DNA of 25,428 nt from Clostridiales bacterium (GTDB taxonomy: Bacteria; Bacillota; Clostridia; Oscillospirales; Oscillospiraceae): contig DXYV01000014.1 of assembly GCA_019415645.1 (NCBI GenBank), positions 29,009-54,436 on the forward strand. The letters are read 5' to 3'. The stretch's first letter is position 1, and each line of letters starts with the position of its first letter. Below, in pieces: positions 1 through 7,342 of the stretch. The notes beneath the pieces are model-generated. The model saw only the letters and a program-made list of their open reading frames with translations. It had not been told where the DNA came from and made no database searches. The position numbers and the translations under genes were made by a program.

Positions 1-145
1 AAAAACGCTTGTACGCGCCTGCGGCGCGGCTTGCTTCGCGCGCGGGCCGCCATGCCCCCTAGTTTCCCAGCAGCTGGCACGCCGCCAGCGCGCACGCTGC
101 CTCAATCACCGGCACCGCCCGGTGCACGATGCACGGGTCATGGCG
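1..145. repeat. Direct repeat copy A: aroC 3' end plus downstream flank
   Basis: This block matches 238-382 at a constant offset of 237 bases with about 8 mismatches. It carries the last 28 codons of aroC plus stop (59-145, minus strand) and 58 bases of 3' flank. The match stops abruptly after 145. Its left limit is unknown because the window starts inside it. Confidence 0.95.
59..145 (-). pseudogene. aroC: Detached C-terminal fragment of chorismate synthase
   Basis: Read on the minus strand this encodes the same 28 C-terminal residues as the intact aroC, from RHDPCIV to LLGN, then TAG. Seven bases differ from the intact tail and all seven lie at third codon positions and are synonymous. Upstream of the RHDP motif the sequence is no longer aroC, so the fragment has no start and cannot make an enzyme. 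The pattern suggests that both tails were once selected as aroC ends. This could be a recombination scar, or the attachment-site remnant of an element that integrated at the aroC 3' end. Confidence 0.85.
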
Positions 146-237
146 TTCCCCACGAAATGTTCCATTTCGCGGGGGCCCCGATTTCATCTCAGCCGGGCGA
201 AGTCAATCCGCCCGGCTGCAAGGTTTTTCCCTTCGGA
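146..237. other. Hairpin-rich spacer between the two aroC tails
   Basis: Three perfect stem-loops sit in a row: 153-169 (7-bp stem), 191-217 (9-bp stem, 9-base loop) and 224-241 (tttttcc/ggaaaaa around cttc). The last may serve as a terminator for aroC on the minus strand, but it lacks a classic U tract. I see no coding potential here. Confidence 0.6.
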
Positions 238-382
238 AAAAACGCTTGTACGCGCCTGCGGCGCGGCTTGCTTCGCGCGCGGGCCGCCATGCTCCCTAGT
301 TTCCCAGCAGTTGGCACGCTGCCAGCGCGCACGCCGCCTCGATCACCGGCACCGCCCGGTGCACAATACATGGGTCATGGCG
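238..382. repeat. Direct repeat copy B, containing the true aroC 3' end
   Basis: This is the partner of 1-145. Bases 296-382 are the last 28 codons plus stop of the intact aroC, and 238-295 are its 3' flank. The flank differs from copy A at one base only. Confidence 0.95.
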
Positions 383-1360
383 GCCCTGGATGATCAGCTT
401 GGCGTTTTCTCCCTTAGCCAGGTCCACCGTGTCCTGCTCCTTGGCAATAGAGGGGGTGGGCCGAATGGTCACCGTACACACCACGGGCATTCCGTTGGTG
501 ATTCCGCCGTTGACGCCGCCGGTGTGGTTGGTGACGGTACGCACCCGGCCGTCCGCGTCCAGGCAGAAGGGGTCGTTGGCCTCACTGCCCCGCAGCTCGG
601 CGAAGTCCCGCCCGATGCCGAATTCCACCGTTTTGACCGCCGGTACGGCAAACAGCTGCTGGGCGAACAGCCCCTCCACATTGCGGCCGTAGTCCGGCGC
701 GCCCAGACCGGCGGGCAGTCCCAGCACCGCGCACTCGATTCGGCCGCCCACGGAATCCCCATCCTGCTTGGCCGCCAGAATGGCCTGCTGCATCTCCGCC
801 CCCTTCGCGTCGTCAAAGACCGGGAAGGGCTTCTCCAGCACCGCCCGGAGGGCCATGCGGTCGATCTCGCCCCGCTCGTCGTCCATGGGCCGGTCCGCAA
901 TTCCGGCGATCTCCCGGATGTGGGCGCCCACAAAGATGTCCCGCTCCTGCAAAATCAGCTTGGCAATGGCGCCCGCCGCCACCAGGGGCGCGGTCAGCCG
1001 GCCGGAGAAGTGGCCGCCGCCCCGGTAGTCGGCCCAGCCGCCGTAGCGCACCCGGCCGGTGTAATCGGCATGGGAGGGGCGCATCAGGTCCCTGGTCTTT
1101 TCGTAATCCCGGGAGCGGGTATCGGTGTTCTCGATCACCGCGCACAGGGGGGTCCCGGTGGTTTTCCCCTGGAACACGCCGGAGAGGATGCGTACCTGGT
1201 CGGCCTCCTTCCGGGCTGTGGACAGCGCGTTCTGGCCCGGGGCCCGGCGGGCCAGCTCGCTCTGGACAAAGTCCAGGTCCAGCGGGATTCCCGCCGGCAC
1301 GCCCTCCAGCACCACGCCGATGGCCGGGCCATGGGATTCGCCGAAAATGATGTGTCTCAT
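296..1360 (-). CDS. aroC: Chorismate synthase
   Basis: AroC converts 5-enolpyruvylshikimate-3-phosphate to chorismate with reduced FMN, the last step of the shared aromatic pathway in the cytoplasm. The 354 residues show the family signatures: GESHGPAIG at the N-terminus, the TTGTP segment, RYGGWADYRGGGHFSGR, GGVNGGITNGMPV and the C-terminal RHDPC block. Length is normal. I start at 1360 because AAGGAG lies just upstream and MRHIIFGESHG fits the family; a longer reading frame adds 16 unlikely residues. The start overlaps the stop of the VanZ-like gene (ATGA), which suggests translational coupling. Its last 28 codons are duplicated downstream of the gene. Confidence 0.97.
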   Translation of the reverse strand: MRHIIFGESHGPAIGVVLEGVPAGIPLDLDFVQSELARRAPGQNALSTARKEADQVRILSGVFQGKTTGTPLCAVIENTDTRSRDYEKTRDLMRPSHADYTGRVRYGGWADYRGGGHFSGRLTAPLVAAGAIAKLILQERDIFVGAHIREIAGIADRPMDDERGEIDRMALRAVLEKPFPVFDDAKGAEMQQAILAAKQDGDSVGGRIECAVLGLPAGLGAPDYGRNVEGLFAQQLFAVPAVKTVEFGIGRDFAELRGSEANDPFCLDADGRVRTVTNHTGGVNGGITNGMPVVCTVTIRPTPSIAKEQDTVDLAKGENAKLIIQGRHDPCIVHRAVPVIEAACALAACQLLGN

Positions 1361-1995
1361 CTGGGTCTCTCCTTTCCATTCCGCCGGGCGCCCTCTGCCG
1401 GGGCGCACTGGCGCAGACCGCCCGGCAGGAGCCGCCGCAGCGCCAGCAGGACCAGCGCGCCGAGCAGCGCTCCCACCGTATTCAAAATCAGGTCGCTGGC
1501 ATCAAAGGCCCGGCCGATGAGCAGCTGCCCCAGCTCCACCGCCACAGAGATCAGCGCACTCAGCCCCACAGTCCGGCCCAGCCCCAGCCTCGGCCACAAC
1601 AGAGGCAGAAAAATGCCCATGGGCAGGAAGAGAAGCATATTCCCCGCGTTTTCCCGCGTGAACCGCCGAAAGAGACTGAGGGACAAGTCAAAGCTCCACT
1701 GGGCCGGGTCCAGCACCAGCCAGGTGATGGTGTTTCCGCTGTCCTGATGGTAAAACAGGAAATACCACACCTTGGTCCACAGATTGTTGGGGGTCAGCAC
1801 CAATGCCCACAGCCCCGCCAGATAGCACACGAACAGGGCCATCACGATTTCCCGGGGCCATCGGACCAAAAGACCCTGCCGCCGTGCCAGCCGCACCCGG
1901 ACCAGCAGGCACAGCCCGCCCGCCAGCAGCGCCACGGGCACGACCTGGAGAAAATCGCCCACATAGGTGTCAAAGAACAGGTACTGAAGCGTCAT
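1357..1995 (-). CDS. VanZ-like family membrane protein
   Basis: This 212-residue polytopic membrane protein has hydrophobic stretches near residues 10-32, 48-68, 118-135, 140-160 and 170-188. It carries the VanZ-family pattern: N..LFLPMG.FLP, then a Glu-x-x-Gln pair, then R..D.SDL..NT.G..LG. VanZ is known for low-level teicoplanin resistance, but most relatives have no assigned role and I do not assign one here. It is wedged between aroA (2-base gap) and aroC (4-base overlap), so it is cotranscribed with chorismate genes although no biochemical link is obvious. The ribosome site AGAGGGGG precedes the ATG by 7 bases. Confidence 0.85.
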   Translation of the reverse strand: MTLQYLFFDTYVGDFLQVVPVALLAGGLCLLVRVRLARRQGLLVRWPREIVMALFVCYLAGLWALVLTPNNLWTKVWYFLFYHQDSGNTITWLVLDPAQWSFDLSLSLFRRFTRENAGNMLLFLPMGIFLPLLWPRLGLGRTVGLSALISVAVELGQLLIGRAFDASDLILNTVGALLGALVLLALRRLLPGGLRQCAPAEGARRNGKERPR

Positions 1996-1997
1996 GG

Positions 1998-3239
1998 CTA
2001 TGCCCCCTCTGCAATCACACCGCCCAGCCGGATGTATTCCTCCCAGAAATTGGGGTAGGACTTGGCCACCGCCCCCGCATCCAGCAGGGTGACCGGCCCA
2101 TCCGCCCGGGTGGCCGCCATGGCCAGCATCATGGCGATTCGGTGGTCGTTGTGGCTGTCCACCGTTCCGCCGGTCAGGTGGTCCACGCCCTGAATGGTCA
2201 GGAAGTCCGCGCCCTGCTCCACTCTGGCCCCCAGCTTGTTCAGCTCCGTGGTCACCGTGTCCAGCCGGTCGCTCTCCTTGATGCGCAGGCGGGCGGCGTT
2301 GACCAGCCGGGTGATCTGGCCGGTGCGCAGGGCCGCCTGAAGGGCCAGCGCCGGGACCAGGTCGGGGATGTTGGACACGTCCAGCTCCACTGTCCCCAGG
2401 CCACGCAGCTTCATCCAGGCCGGGACCACCGCCATGTCCCCCTGGGCGGAGAAGGCGTTGAGGCCCTCCAGCTCCAGCTCATTGCCCAGCGCCAAGGCGG
2501 CATAGTAGAAGCCCGCCTGAGACCAGTCGGCCTCCACCTCCGCCTGTCCGGCCCGGTAGCGCTGTCCGCCGGGGACCCGGTACCGCCGGCTCCCCTCCGT
2601 CTCTATGGTCACGCCGAACTGCTCCAGCGCCTGGAGGGTCATATCCACATAGCCCCTGGACTCCAGCGGAGTGGTCAGCTCCACCACGCTGTCCCCGGCC
2701 AGCAGCGGCAGGGCATAGAGCAGTCCCGTAACAAACTGGGAGGACACATTGCCCGGCAGAGCGTAGGTCCCCGGCTCCAGGGTCCCCCGCAGGCTGATGG
2801 CGTTGGGGCTGTGGTGGAAAAAGATCCCCTTCTCCGCAAACAGGTCGGCGTAGGGCTGCTGCGGCCGGGCCAACAGCCGGCCCCGGCCGGTGAAAAAACC
2901 GCCGCCGGCCGCCGCCAGGGCAATGGGAATCAGAAAGCGCAGGGTAGAGCCGCTCTCCCCGCAGTCAAAGTGGATGGCGTCCGCCATGCAGGAGGAGGTG
3001 GTCGTCCGGCGGTCGCCGATTCCCATGATGGTCAGGGTCCCCTCCCCCCGGCTGCTTTGGGCGCCCAGGGCCTCCATGCAGGACAGAGTCGCCTCGATGT
3101 CCTGCGAGTAGGCCACATTGGTCAGCACGCTCTCCCCGGCCGCCAGCGCCGCCGCGATGATCAGCCGGTGGGCCTGACTCTTGGAGGGCGGGGGCGTGAC
3201 GCGCCCCTTCAGTCTGGTGGGTGTGATAGTCAAATTCAT
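1998..3239 (-). CDS. aroA: 3-phosphoshikimate 1-carboxyvinyltransferase (EPSP synthase)
   Basis: AroA transfers enolpyruvyl from PEP to shikimate-3-phosphate, the sixth step of the shikimate pathway. The 413 residues show PSKSQAHR near the N-terminus (shikimate-3-phosphate binding), GESGSTLRFL, DWSQAGFYY, ESDRLDT and DHRIAMM. A longer frame exists, but MNLTITPTRLKG at 3239 is the natural start and overlaps the aroB stop as ATGA. The length is slightly short for the family but all core motifs are present. It belongs to the minus-strand operon aroF, aroB, aroA, vanZ-like, aroC. Confidence 0.96.
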   Translation of the reverse strand: MNLTITPTRLKGRVTPPPSKSQAHRLIIAAALAAGESVLTNVAYSQDIEATLSCMEALGAQSSRGEGTLTIMGIGDRRTTTSSCMADAIHFDCGESGSTLRFLIPIALAAAGGGFFTGRGRLLARPQQPYADLFAEKGIFFHHSPNAISLRGTLEPGTYALPGNVSSQFVTGLLYALPLLAGDSVVELTTPLESRGYVDMTLQALEQFGVTIETEGSRRYRVPGGQRYRAGQAEVEADWSQAGFYYAALALGNELELEGLNAFSAQGDMAVVPAWMKLRGLGTVELDVSNIPDLVPALALQAALRTGQITRLVNAARLRIKESDRLDTVTTELNKLGARVEQGADFLTIQGVDHLTGGTVDSHNDHRIAMMLAMAATRADGPVTLLDAGAVAKSYPNFWEEYIRLGGVIAEGA

Positions 3240-4312
3240 AGTCCCAGCTCCTTGATGCAGGCCAGAAGGTCCGCCTTCTCCATGGGATACGGGACCGCCT
3301 GACCCAGTTTCTCCATCAAAATCAGAGAGATGCGCGCGCCCGCCCCCTTTTTGTCCAGGCCGATGGCGGCGGCGTACTCCTCCGCCGTGCAGGGAATGGC
3401 GGTGGGCAGGTCCAGCGCGGCCAGCGTCTCCTTCAGCCGGGCCGGGACCTCCGCCGGCGTCACCCCCAGCTTCACTCCCAGCTCTGCGGCGGCGCACATG
3501 CCGGCGGCCACCGCCTGTCCGTGGCTCCAGGTCTCATAGCCGCCCGCCAGCTCGTAGGCGTGGCCCAGGGTGTGGCCGAAGTTTAGAAGCATCCGCTCCC
3601 CGGTGTCCCGCTCGTCCCGTTCCACCACGCCCCGCTTAATGTCGCAGCAGGTATAGAGGATGTGCTCGATGTCCGCCATCAGCGCCGACCGCGACGGGCG
3701 GGCAGCCAGGAAATCGAAGAAGGCCGCGTCCCGGATACAGCCGTATTTCACCACCTCGGCCATGCCCTCCAGAAAGACATGCAGGGGCAGGGTGTCCAGC
3801 ACATCGGGGTCCATCAGCACCAGCCTGGGCTGCCAGAAGGCCCCAGCCAGGTTCTTGCCCGCCGCCAGATCAATGGCCACCTTGCCTCCCACCGAGGAAT
3901 CCACCTGGGCCAGCAGGGTGGTGGGGATTTGGACGAAGTCCACGCCCCGCAGGACCGTGGCCGCCGCAAACCCGGCCAGGTCCCCTACCACGCCGCCGCC
4001 CAGCGCCACCACGGCGTCGGTACGGGTCAGGCCGAACTCCATGAAGCCCTCCCACAGCTCGCTCAGACGGGCCGCGCATTTGGAGGATTCTCCGGCTGGT
4101 ACCACAAAGGTACGTACCGTAAATCCCGCTTCCTCCAGAGAGGCGGTCAGCCGCCCGGCATAGAGGGGGCCCACTTGGGAATCGGTGACCACCGCCAGTC
4201 GGCTGGCCTTTTTCAGGACCGCCCGGCACCGCGGACCCGCCTGGTCCAGCAGGCCCCGTTCCACGAGGATGTCGTATTCCCGTCCCGGCAGCGGGACCGT
4301 CAGTTGCTTCAT
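3236..4312 (-). CDS. aroB: 3-dehydroquinate synthase
   Basis: AroB cyclises DAHP to 3-dehydroquinate using NAD and a divalent metal, the second shikimate step. The 358 residues carry the NAD-binding GGGVVGDLAGF block, the segment IPTTLLAQVDSSVGGK, and the metal-ligand region NFGHTLGHAYE followed by SHGQAV. Length is normal. The start is supported by AAGGAAAG upstream. The 3' end overlaps aroA by 4 bases. Upstream lies a 636-base gap before aroF, so it may be reached by read-through from the aroF promoter or by a weak local promoter; the best local match (TTGCGG, 17 bases, TGAATA) is poor. Confidence 0.97.
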   Translation of the reverse strand: MKQLTVPLPGREYDILVERGLLDQAGPRCRAVLKKASRLAVVTDSQVGPLYAGRLTASLEEAGFTVRTFVVPAGESSKCAARLSELWEGFMEFGLTRTDAVVALGGGVVGDLAGFAAATVLRGVDFVQIPTTLLAQVDSSVGGKVAIDLAAGKNLAGAFWQPRLVLMDPDVLDTLPLHVFLEGMAEVVKYGCIRDAAFFDFLAARPSRSALMADIEHILYTCCDIKRGVVERDERDTGERMLLNFGHTLGHAYELAGGYETWSHGQAVAAGMCAAAELGVKLGVTPAEVPARLKETLAALDLPTAIPCTAEEYAAAIGLDKKGAGARISLILMEKLGQAVPYPMEKADLLACIKELGL

Positions 4313-4948
4313 GGTCTTTCCTTCTTTCCTTGTATGTTACCTGTGCGGCGTATTCAGCCTTTTCCCCGGCCGTCCGCAAGCGGTTCCCGCGGAATGTTTG
4401 TACTTTTCTTGTTCCGCCTCGTCGCCGCAAGCTGCGTATCCTTCGCCCGTGCGCAAGCGCGTGGGCTCACTCACTTCGCTGCGGCTCCTCTCCCCACACA
4501 GCCCGCTTACACTGGGCCTGTGCGGGGTACCCCACCCAAAAGAACGCGAGAAAAGGGGGCCCATTCTGCGGAATGTCCATGCCTTCGGCGCCGCGCCTTC
4601 CGGGCAAAATCGGGATCCCCGGCGGGCCAGCGGCCCGCTGGGGAAAGGACGAGCAAGGAAGCGGGCGGAGTTTTCGCCATTCCTGGCAGAAACGGAGTCC
4701 TGCGTACTTTGCGAGGACGCCTTCCCCCCGGATTCCCCCCTCCGCTCTCCGAGGGGGTAACGGGTCGATGTGGGCATCGACCCCTACGGGTGCTCACGAC
4801 GGCTCAGCGCTTCTTCCTGTCACGCCTCGCCTATGCGCAACGCGCGGCTTCCCTCCGACTCGGGCTGGTCTGCGGGCCGCTGTGCGGCCCTGCGCTCGCC
4901 CTCACTCCGGTCCATCCGCGCTGCGCATCACGGCTCAGCGCTTCTCTT
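4313..4948. other. Long non-coding gap inside the aro operon with stacked hairpins and short repeats
   Basis: No frame here looks like a real protein; the open frames on both strands are GC-rich artefacts with low-complexity composition. Stem-loops are visible at 4492-4527 (one mismatch and one bulge), 4622-4638, 4762-4783 (gggtcgatg/catcgaccc) and 4874-4890. A 16-base direct repeat (acggctcagcgcttct) lies at 4799-4814 and 4930-4945. The stretch atcgacccctacg at 4776-4788 recurs at 25227-25239. This looks like a dispersed intergenic element rather than part of aroB or aroF. Confidence 0.6.
4791..4807. repeat. 17-base repeat shared with the aroF leader
   Basis: The sequence tgctcacgacggctcag is identical at 4791-4807, downstream of aroF, and at 6047-6063, between the leader terminator and the aroF start. 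The two copies flank aroF as direct repeats about 1.26 kb apart. Confidence 0.85.
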
Positions 4949-5992
4949 TTATTCATACATTTCTTTATATTTTATCGTATTGTTCCGGGTCAGGTCAACC
5001 ATGGCGTTGACCTTGCTCATCAATGCGTCGAACTGCTTGGGCGTTAGGGACTGCTGGCCGTCACATTTGGCGTGGGGCGGGTCGTTGTGCACCTCGATGA
5101 TCAGGCCGTCGCAGCCGGCGGCGATGGCCGCCATGGCCAGAGGCTCCACCATCCAGCTCATGCCCGCCGCATGGGAGGGGTCCACAATCACAGGCAGATG
5201 GCTCATCTTCTTGACCGCCGGGATGGCGGACACGTCCAGAGTATTGCGGGTATAGGTCTCAAAGGTGCGCACACCCCGCTCGCACAGGATGACGTTCTCG
5301 TTGCCTGCGGCCATGATATACTCGGCGGACATGATCCACTCCTCATAGGTGTTGGCCAGGCCCCGCTTGAGCAGGACGGGCTTGGACATCTTGCCTACCT
5401 CTTTGAGCAGGTCGAAGTTCTGCATGTTCCGGGCGCCGATCTGCACCAGGTCCACCTTCTCTTCGAACAGCTCGCAGTAGCGGGGCGCCATGATCTCCGA
5501 CACGATGGGCAGGCCGCTTGCCTTCCGGGCCTCGGCCAGCAGATCCAGGCCGGCGATGCCCATGCCCTGGAAGGAGTAGGGCGAGGTGCGGGGCTTGAAC
5601 GCGCCGCCGCGCAGCAGCTTGGCGCCGGAGGCCTTTACGTCCTGGGCGATTCCGATGACCTGCTCCTCGCTCTCCACCGAGCAGGGGCCGGCGATGACCG
5701 CGAAATTATCCAGGCCGCCGATCTTCACCCCGGCCACGTCGATGACCGAGTCCTCCGGATGGAACTTGCGGTTGGCCTTTTTGTAGGGCTCCTGCACCCG
5801 CATGACCCGCTCTACATTGGGCTCCATCTCCATCTTGTGGATGTCCAGATGGGTGGTGTCGCCCACCAGGCCCAGGATGGAGCACCCCACGCCGTTGGTG
5901 ATGCCGACGGTGACCTGTTCCTCTTTTTCCAGCTTACGAGCCAGGGCCTCCACTTCTTCCACGGGCGTACCCGGCTTCATGACGATTACCAT
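4949..5992 (-). CDS. aroF: 3-deoxy-7-phosphoheptulonate (DAHP) synthase
   Basis: This enzyme condenses PEP with erythrose-4-phosphate, the committed first step to aromatic compounds. The 347 residues have two parts: an N-terminal ferredoxin-like domain (about 1-70), seen in type I-beta enzymes where it can act as an aromatic feedback sensor, and a barrel (about 85-340). Barrel motifs are AGPCSVES, RGGAFKPRTSPYSFQG, the KRG strand, VDPSHAAG and EVHNDP. AGGAAGAG precedes the ATG at 5992. It is the first structural gene after the aromatic leader peptide and terminator, so its expression is probably set by attenuation. The rest of the pathway lies downstream across the long gap. Confidence 0.96.
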   Translation of the reverse strand: MVIVMKPGTPVEEVEALARKLEKEEQVTVGITNGVGCSILGLVGDTTHLDIHKMEMEPNVERVMRVQEPYKKANRKFHPEDSVIDVAGVKIGGLDNFAVIAGPCSVESEEQVIGIAQDVKASGAKLLRGGAFKPRTSPYSFQGMGIAGLDLLAEARKASGLPIVSEIMAPRYCELFEEKVDLVQIGARNMQNFDLLKEVGKMSKPVLLKRGLANTYEEWIMSAEYIMAAGNENVILCERGVRTFETYTRNTLDVSAIPAVKKMSHLPVIVDPSHAAGMSWMVEPLAMAAIAAGCDGLIIEVHNDPPHAKCDGQQSLTPKQFDALMSKVNAMVDLTRNNTIKYKEMYE

Positions 5993-6046
5993 ATTGTCTC
6001 TTCCTTTCTTTGGCGATTTCCTTGACCGGCGCAGCCGCGCCGCTCC

Positions 6047-6063
6047 TGCTCACGACGGCTCAG
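6047..6063. repeat. Second copy of the 17-base repeat flanking aroF
   Basis: This is identical to 4791-4807. It lies just past the U tract of the attenuator terminator on the minus strand. Confidence 0.85.
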
Positions 6064-6066
6064 ACG

Positions 6067-6103
6067 CAAAGAGAAAGCGCCCATTGACCACGTCAATGGG
6101 CGC
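6067..6103 (-). terminator. Attenuator terminator in the aroF leader
   Basis: A perfect 11-bp stem (6093-6103 with 6077-6087, loop 6088-6092) is followed on the minus strand by TTTCTCTTT. It lies between the leader peptide stop and aroF, the usual place for an attenuator. A competing pairing is possible: 6155-6161 (GCGCAAG, inside leader codons 32-34) with 6100-6107 (CUUGGCGC, one bulged G), which would open the base of the terminator stem. Confidence 0.85.
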
Positions 6104-6136
6104 CAAGCATCCAAACAATACTCGCCTGTTCCGGAT

Positions 6137-6256
6137 CTATCCGATCCCCGTACCCTTGCGCAGTCCCGTTTTTTCCATGCCAAAATAGCCGGCCTCGGTA
6201 AATCGAGCCCAGCCAAAGAAGGTAAAGGATACGGTTGTGCGCATCGTATGGTTCAT
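6137..6256 (-). CDS. Aromatic leader peptide of the aro operon (attenuator)
   Basis: This 39-codon frame has GAGG six bases before its ATG and lies 31 bases past a consensus promoter on the minus strand. The core reads SFTFFGWARFTEAGYF: five Phe, one Trp and one Tyr within residues 11-25, covering all three products of the pathway. It ends in TAG shortly before the intrinsic terminator in front of aroF. By analogy with trpL and the pheA leader, ribosomes stalled on uncharged tRNA-Phe, -Trp or -Tyr would stop before codons 32-34. That would leave GCGCAAG free to pair with the terminator base and let transcription continue. A fast ribosome would cover those codons and allow termination. Position, aromatic content and terminator are seen; the stalling model is inferred. 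Confidence 0.8.
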   Translation of the reverse strand: MNHTMRTTVSFTFFGWARFTEAGYFGMEKTGLRKGTGIG

Positions 6257-6286
6257 GGATTACCTCGCAGGATGATGATGGTTGAG

Positions 6287-6315
6287 ATTATACACCCCTG
6301 CGTTTGAGATTGCAA
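6287..6315 (-). promoter_or_regulatory. Sigma-A promoter of the aro operon
   Basis: TTGCAA (6315-6310), a 17-base spacer and a perfect TATAAT (6292-6287) on the minus strand. Transcription would start near 6280, giving a leader of about 290 bases before aroF. Confidence 0.85.
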
Positions 6316-6353
6316 GCATTTCTTCCGTTTTTTTGCAAAAACTGCTTCTTCCC

Positions 6354-6382
6354 TTGACAATCAGCCCGCGGCCCCGTATGCT
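6354..6382 (+). promoter_or_regulatory. Sigma-A promoter of the epimerase gene
   Basis: TTGACA (6354-6359), a 17-base spacer and TATGCT (6377-6382). It diverges from the aro promoter, with the two -35 boxes about 40 bases apart. Confidence 0.8.
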
Positions 6383-6414
6383 GAACTCAGTGAGAAAAGG
6401 AGAGGTGATCGGTA

Positions 6415-7275
6415 ATGGAATATACGTTGCAGCGCGGCGCGCTTTCCCTGGCCGTGTCCGATCTGGGCGCGGAGGTCCAGTCCCTGCGCTGCGGGGAGCG
6501 GGAGTACCTGTGGTCCGGCGACCCGGCGGTGTGGGCGGGGCACGCGCCGCTGTGCTTCCCCTGGTGCGGCCGCCTGCGGGACAACTACTTTCTGCGGGAC
6601 GGCGTGCGCTATGACAATCGGAATCACGGCTTTGCCCGGGAGATGGTCCACGTTCTGGACCACCAGACCGAGACGGAGCTGGCATTCCGGCTGGAAAGCT
6701 CCCCGGACACGCTGGCCCGCTACCCCTGGCCCTTCCGGCTGGAGACGGTCCACCGGCTGGAACCCCACGGCCTGACGACGCGGTGTACCGTGACCAACAC
6801 CGGGGATTCCCCCATGCCCTTCCAGCTGGGCTTTCACTTCGCGTTCGCCCTGCCGGAGGAGGGGACCGCCCGAATCTGCTTTCAGGTCCCGGAGGAGCCG
6901 GAGGAGATTCTCACTCCCGGCGGTCTGGTGGCGGGACACCGCCCCCGCTTTACCGGGCAGACGGCGGTGGAGCTGGACGAGCATTTGTTCGACGCGGATT
7001 CCATCTGCCTGAGCGGCCTGCGCTCCAAGGCCCTGCGGCTGGAACGGCCCGACGGCGCGGCGCTGGAGGTGGGGGTGGAGGGCTACCCCTGCGTCCTGCT
7101 GTGGTCCAAGCCGGGCAAGCCCCGCTTTGTATGCATCGAGCCGTGGCACGGCCTGCCTGACGCGGCGGACAGCGACCACGACCTGACCCACCGCCCGGCG
7201 GTCCGGATTCTGGCCCCCGGCGAGACCTTTGCCGCGGAGCATCGAATCACGCTGCTGGGGGAAACCGAATACTAG
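6415..7275 (+). CDS. Aldose 1-epimerase family protein (GalM/LacX-like)
   Basis: The 286-residue protein fits the galactose mutarotase-like fold that interconverts alpha and beta anomers of free or phosphorylated sugars. Supporting segments are LGAEVQSLRC near the N-terminus, the FPWCGRLRDN and RNHGFAR block with the conserved His, QLGFHFAFALP with a second His, and the C-terminal FVCIEPWHGLPD block that carries the acidic residue expected in the family. AAGGAGAGG lies upstream of the ATG. The shorter length fits the LacX-like branch better than classic GalM (about 340 residues). It is a single-gene unit with its own promoter and a strong terminator; the sugar is unknown. Confidence 0.85.
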   Translation: MEYTLQRGALSLAVSDLGAEVQSLRCGEREYLWSGDPAVWAGHAPLCFPWCGRLRDNYFLRDGVRYDNRNHGFAREMVHVLDHQTETELAFRLESSPDTLARYPWPFRLETVHRLEPHGLTTRCTVTNTGDSPMPFQLGFHFAFALPEEGTARICFQVPEEPEEILTPGGLVAGHRPRFTGQTAVELDEHLFDADSICLSGLRSKALRLERPDGAALEVGVEGYPCVLLWSKPGKPRFVCIEPWHGLPDAADSDHDLTHRPAVRILAPGETFAAEHRITLLGETEY

Positions 7276-7291
7276 AATTTCTTTTTCAAAG

Positions 7292-7338
7292 AAGGCCGAG
7301 AGGGCGGCGCGCAAGCTGCGCGCCGCCCTCTCGGCCTT
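7292..7338. terminator. Bidirectional terminator between convergent genes
   Basis: A perfect 22-bp stem (7292-7313 with 7317-7338) closes on the 3-base loop agc. It sits 17 bases after the epimerase stop and 5 bases before the end of the minus-strand DUF3783 gene. Minus-strand reading gives a U-rich run (ctttgaaaaagaaattc) that is only moderate. Confidence 0.85.
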
Positions 7339-7342
7339 CCCT

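Noticed and set aside
122..1747. 541-residue open frame on the plus strand
   Set aside because: It is antisense to aroC and the VanZ-like gene and is explained by high GC content.
4337..4797. Small proteins in the aroF-aroB gap
   Set aside because: Frames on both strands are Arg/Pro/Ser-rich and lack ribosome sites and recognisable motifs.
5986..6216. 76-residue frame as an alternative leader protein
   Set aside because: It has no ribosome site, reads through the terminator and is a different frame from the aromatic leader with its good ribosome site.
5993..6286. T-box riboswitch upstream of aroF
   Set aside because: I looked for the T-box core and an antiterminator with UGGNACC and found neither; the leader peptide explains the region better.
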